64,000 nucleotides of DNA, from positions 62,001-126,000 of the forward strand of contig JAEUVJ010000002.1 in NCBI GenBank assembly GCA_016787085.1. The letters run 5' to 3'. The stretch is from Chitinophagaceae bacterium. Lineage in GTDB: Bacteria; Bacteroidota; Bacteroidia; Chitinophagales; Chitinophagaceae. The translations under genes were made by a program, and so were the position numbers. Under the pieces are notes generated by a model. That model had not been told where the DNA came from, searched no databases, and was given only the letters and a program-made list of their open reading frames with translations. Numbering within the stretch: the first letter of the stretch is position 1; every line of letters begins with the position of its first letter. This document shows, piece after piece, positions 61,176 through 64,000 of this stretch.

Positions 61176-61892
61176 TTAAAATCCTAGTACATCTTTCATG
61201 GAGAATATCCCTTTTTTGTCTTTCAGGAACTCAGCAGCAAGTACGGCGCCGGAGGCAAACCCCGTACGGCTATGGGCGGTATGGATGATCTCGACATCAT
61301 CAATAGCAGAAGCATACCGGATACTATGCGTACCGGGTGCCGGATCTATCCGCTTGCTGATGATGGAAAGTTCTCCGGGATCAGTGCTTTCCTCATTTAC
61401 CCATTTCTTTTTGGCAGGCAGTTGCTTCATGATCTGCTCTGCCAGCGTAATGGCTGTTCCACTTGGGGCATCTTTTTTTTGCGTGTGATGGATCTCTTCC
61501 ATACTTACTTTGTAGGAAGGGTGTGGCGCCATCAGCGAAGCCAATTTTTTATTGAGTTCGAAAAAGATATTGACGCCGATGCTGAAGTTGCTGGCATAGA
61601 GAAAGGCGGCGTTATATTGTTTACATAATTTATTCATCTCGTCTAATCTTTCCGTCCAGCCGGTAGAACCGCATACAACTGCGGTGCCCCATTCCATCAT
61701 TTGCTTTACATTATTGTAAGCGCTGTGCGGGGATGTAAACTCAATAGCGACATCGGCTTTGGATAAACTGGCTTTGGTAAAATCGCCGGCATTATTGATA
61801 TCTATCTTCAGAACGATCTCATGGCCTTTTTGCAGGGCGATCTCTTCAATGGCTTTTCCCATTTTGCCATAACCTATCAGGGCGATCTTCAT
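61176..61892 (-). CDS. dapB: 4-hydroxy-tetrahydrodipicolinate reductase
   Basis: A 238-residue NAD(P)H-dependent reductase of the lysine/diaminopimelate pathway. The N-terminal Rossmann motif is GYGKMGKAIEEIA. The catalytic and substrate motif is HHTQKKDAPSGTA, with the SxHxxxK-like residues of the family. The start MKIALIGYG at 61892 is preferred to an ATG at 61910, which would overlap the promoter box (61912-61919). The histidine kinase gene follows 8 bases downstream on the same strand. The lepB/parB side lies beyond two repeat elements. Confidence 0.95.
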   Translation of the reverse strand: MKIALIGYGKMGKAIEEIALQKGHEIVLKIDINNAGDFTKASLSKADVAIEFTSPHSAYNNVKQMMEWGTAVVCGSTGWTERLDEMNKLCKQYNAAFLYASNFSIGVNIFFELNKKLASLMAPHPSYKVSMEEIHHTQKKDAPSGTAITLAEQIMKQLPAKKKWVNEESTDPGELSIISKRIDPAPGTHSIRYASAIDDVEIIHTAHSRTGFASGAVLAAEFLKDKKGIFSMKDVLGF

Positions 61893-61911
61893 TGCTGTGG
61901 GCTGTTTCATG

Positions 61912-61919
61912 CAAATGTA
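61912..61919 (-). promoter_or_regulatory. Candidate -7 promoter box for dapB
   Basis: TACATTTG on the minus strand, 19 bases upstream of the dapB ATG at 61892. Confidence 0.45.
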
Positions 61920-61973
61920 AGTATTATCAATGCTACGGAACATACCGTCACCGGTGTATTATACACTTCGTAA

Positions 61974-62166
61974 TATCACCCCTCCGGGGTTCTTACTTCC
62001 CCGGCTAATGGCCGGTTATAGTAATGCCATCCCTTCGGGATTGTTAGGTATCATAAACCCGACAGATCAAACAGCTTATTTTATGCATAGGTAATTAAAG
62101 CCCGAAGGGCGGGTATCAATATTAGACGCATCACAATTTGTATGCGATCAAAACCCCGAAGGGGTG
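61974..62166. repeat. 193-bp hairpin-ended repeat element, copy 1
   Basis: Ends in near-perfect inverted 15-mers (61977-61991 and 62152-62166, 14 of 15 complementary), each of which is itself an ACCCC/GGGGT hairpin. Inside are further hairpins (CCGGC/GCCGG, ATCCC/GGGAT, GCCC/GGGC). No reading frame of note. It resembles a non-autonomous MITE-like or structured-RNA element. It lies in the 538-base dapB-DUF5683 gap. Confidence 0.8.
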
Positions 62167-62224
62167 GCATCAGATCAGAAGCGATTAGTAATAGAAATGC
62201 CAGGGACAAGTACGCAATCACTAC

Positions 62225-62417
62225 TATCACCCCTTCGGGGTTCTTATCTCCCCGGCTAATGACCGGTTATAGTAATGTCAGCCCTTCGGGATTGCTGGGT
62301 ATTACAAACCCGACAGATTAAACAGCTTATTTCATGCATAGGTAATTAAAGCCCGGAGGGCTGGTATTAATATTAGACGCATCACAATTTGTATGCGATC
62401 AAAACCCCGAGGGGGTG
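62225..62417. repeat. 193-bp hairpin-ended repeat element, copy 2
   Basis: Same length and orientation as copy 1, 58 bases further on. By eye about 16 substitutions (about 92 percent identity) and no insertion or deletion. Nearly all changes are transitions, and several fall in hairpin loops while stems are kept (for example GCCC-GAA-GGGC versus GCCC-GGA-GGGC). Confidence 0.82.
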
Positions 62418-62430
62418 AAATTAGAATAGC

Positions 62431-63150
62431 TCAGTTGGCAAATGTATTCTTCAACGGCCGGGGATTGATATTCTTGCCGATGGTGAGTACCAGGCTAAGC
62501 CCGTTGGTATTGGCTATTTCGCTACGACCGGGTTTTAATTTAAAGCTCAGGTCGCGACTTACGTCAAACGACTTGAGATGGGCATCTACGGCGGCATCTA
62601 CTACATTCAATCCCCATAGCGCCACAAAGAACAGAACGGCATAATCAATATCACGCCGGTACTGGTCCCGGTAGTAACGCAGGGTTTCCAATGAGTAGCG
62701 TTCCAGCGGGGGTTTGATCTTTAATAATTCTGCGGTATCAGCCGCTGTGGCGCCGGGCTGTGTTACTTTATATTTCGCTTTGTAGGCAAAGCGGGTATCC
62801 CGGTAACTGGTCAGGTTAAAAATAAAAACGCCGGCGGATGTTCCCAGCGCTCCGTACACGATCGGCAGTTTCCAGTATTTTTTATTATAGATCTGTCCCC
62901 AGCCAGGCAGTATGGCTGAACGGAGGGCGGCTTTGCCGGGGTTATGTACCTTTTTCTTTCCTTTGGCAGATGTGTCTATGGTGGTAGTGCTATTGCTGTC
63001 AACAGCAATAAGGGTCTCATTTCCCTGGGCAAAAGCAGGAGAGGCAGCCGTCATCAACAAAATAACGGCAGTCAAAGAGAGTAAGCTGGGAAGTTTTGTT
63101 TTAAAGAATACCATATACAAAAAGACGGCATTGACCCGGTCACCCTTCAT
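62431..63150 (-). CDS. DUF5683 domain protein
   Basis: A 239-residue protein with an N-terminal signal or membrane segment (about 15-42, ending SPAFAQ) and a DUF5683 domain (about 68-235). The domain has RSAILPGWGQIYNKKYWKLP and two further hydrophobic stretches, so it is a membrane protein. It overlaps parB by 11 bases, a gene order common in Chitinophagaceae (parA, parB, DUF5683, dapB). The function is unknown; the link to parB suggests conserved cotranscription rather than a shared mechanism. Confidence 0.88.
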   Translation of the reverse strand: MKGDRVNAVFLYMVFFKTKLPSLLSLTAVILLMTAASPAFAQGNETLIAVDSNSTTTIDTSAKGKKKVHNPGKAALRSAILPGWGQIYNKKYWKLPIVYGALGTSAGVFIFNLTSYRDTRFAYKAKYKVTQPGATAADTAELLKIKPPLERYSLETLRYYRDQYRRDIDYAVLFFVALWGLNVVDAAVDAHLKSFDVSRDLSFKLKPGRSEIANTNGLSLVLTIGKNINPRPLKNTFAN

Positions 63151-64000
63151 TTTTTATCATTTGTCCGAGTATCTTGTTCAGTTCTTCCTGCGAATAATAC
63201 TCGATCACGATCTGCCCGCTGCCGTTATTGCTGTTCTTTATTTTAACACGGGTACTGAAATGTGTGGCTAAGTTATCTTCTATTTTCTGGTAGAGAGGAG
63301 ACAAGTTGCTTTTTGCAGGTTTTTTAACAGCGCCGCTTTGTTTATACAGGTTGCGGACCAGCGCTTCTGTTTGCCGTACGGACAAACCTTTTTCTTTGAT
63401 CTCTTTGAAAATATACAACTGCTTGTCTATGGTATCTACATTGATCAGGGCACGGGCATGGCCCATGCTTAAATCACCATTGCGAACGGCCAGCTGGATA
63501 TCAGGAGGTAATTTCAATAAGCGGATAAAATTGGCCACCGTACTCCTGTCCTTTCCCATTCTCTCTGCTACCTGTTCCTGGGTATAATCCAGTTCTTCCA
63601 TCATTCGTTTATAGCTGAGGGAAATTTCCATGGCATTCAGGTCTTCACGCTGCAGGTTTTCCAGCAGGGCAAGTTCCAATAATTGCGCATCATTGGCCTG
63701 GCGAACGTAGGCTGGTATATCCTTTAATCCCGCCAGTTTGGAAGCTCTCCATCTTCTTTCACCGGCGATCAGCCTGTATTTTCCGGAAGGAAGTTTGGAG
63801 ACAGTTACCGGCTGAATGATGTCGTGCAGCTTGACCGAATCGGCCAGTTCTTTCAATGCCTGTTCGTCAAAATCACGGCGTGGCTGTTTGGGATTGGGTT
63901 CAATATCCTCTACCGGGATACGGTTAATGCCGGTGGCGTTCTCTACCACGGTTGTTTTCAGGTGACCACTGCTGGTCTTCAGATCAGTGTCTATACTTTG
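63140..64000 (-). CDS. parB: ParB/Spo0J chromosome partition protein (5' end outside window)
   Basis: At least 286 residues are visible; the frame stays open to the window edge (codons for TDLKTSSGHLKTT before the first candidate internal start GTG at 63949), so the gene begins beyond 64000. The CTP-binding ParB/Srx-like domain has the box II motif GERRWRASKLAGL. A helix-turn-helix (EQVAERMGKDRSTVANFIRL) follows, and the C-terminus forms the dimerisation part. It loads on parS sites near the origin; no parS consensus was found in the window. It overlaps the DUF5683 gene. Confidence 0.95.
   Translation of the reverse strand, partial: QSIDTDLKTSSGHLKTTVVENATGINRIPVEDIEPNPKQPRRDFDEQALKELADSVKLHDIIQPVTVSKLPSGKYRLIAGERRWRASKLAGLKDIPAYVRQANDAQLLELALLENLQREDLNAMEISLSYKRMMEELDYTQEQVAERMGKDRSTVANFIRLLKLPPDIQLAVRNGDLSMGHARALINVDTIDKQLYIFKEIKEKGLSVRQTEALVRNLYKQSGAVKKPAKSNLSPLYQKIEDNLATHFSTRVKIKNSNNGSGQIVIEYYSQEELNKILGQMIKNEG

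Noticed and set aside
61974..62417. CRISPR array
   Set aside because: Only two 193-bp units with one 58-base gap; repeat and spacer sizes do not fit, and no cas gene is near.

Overview
The window reads as a chromosomal segment of a Bacteroidota bacterium, most likely family Chitinophagaceae (genus not determinable by eye). The signs are a type IX secretion C-terminal domain, TonB-dependent uptake, DUF2807, DUF4954 and DUF5683 families, Bacteroidota-type -7 promoter boxes (TAnnTTTG), few Shine-Dalgarno sites, and many short dispersed hairpin repeats. Nearly all genes are housekeeping genes with intact reading frames. There is no rRNA operon, CRISPR array, prophage or classical insertion sequence.

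Layout. 1-8.2 kb: start of a secreted protein, LuxC-like acyl-CoA reductase and divergent ferredoxin, D-Ala-D-Ala ligase with a PASTA protein, rhodanese, a TonB-dependent receptor behind a TPP riboswitch, and two DUF2807 paralogues. 8.2-11.3 kb: the initiator tRNA gene, a tiny GIY-YIG nuclease wedged between the tRNA and a duplicated tRNA 3' end, then era and der. 11.4-24.3 kb: T9SS cargo, DUF4954, glmS, mgtE, a SET protein, CHRD lipoprotein, DUF1624 membrane protein, mutS. 24.5-34.8 kb: DUF4139 protein, TrmH-type methylase, UbiA prenyltransferase, ruvX, def, rluD, lipB, a PLP enzyme and a nucleotidyltransferase. 34.8-36.8 kb: an ECF sigma factor translationally coupled to a protein joining an anti-sigma-like N-terminus to a trypsin-like protease, beside a small Ala/Asp lipoprotein. 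37-47.2 kb: a DEAD-box helicase, then the aromatic amino acid operon pheA - aminotransferase - tyrA - DAHP synthase/chorismate mutase - aroB - aroA - aroC. 47.2-53.2 kb: L,D-transpeptidase, OmpA protein, small genes and a ParDE toxin-antitoxin pair. 53.3-64 kb: a possible TIM-barrel protein, M20 peptidase, YwqK/MORN protein, an orphan gene, a TPR histidine kinase/response regulator pair, dapB, DUF5683 and parB, which runs off the window.

Three things stand out. First, the aromatic operon starts with an unannotated 29-codon leader peptide in which nine of ten consecutive residues are Phe or Tyr, followed by mutually exclusive antiterminator and terminator hairpins: a ribosome-mediated attenuator ending 10 bases before the pheA start. 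Second, two different small nucleases sit in the same architecture (hairpin - nuclease ORF - matching hairpin). One is a DUF559 nuclease inserted in frame inside aroC. The other is a GIY-YIG nuclease inserted at the initiator tRNA gene. Solo copies of related hairpins lie elsewhere in the window, and two 193-bp elements with hairpin ends but no gene lie between dapB and the DUF5683 gene. Third, short word-like repeats that usually fill intergenic gaps also run in frame through coding sequence of lipB, aroA, tyrA, an aminotransferase and possibly mutS.

All identifications come from motif and family recognition by eye. No database search or folding calculation was run.
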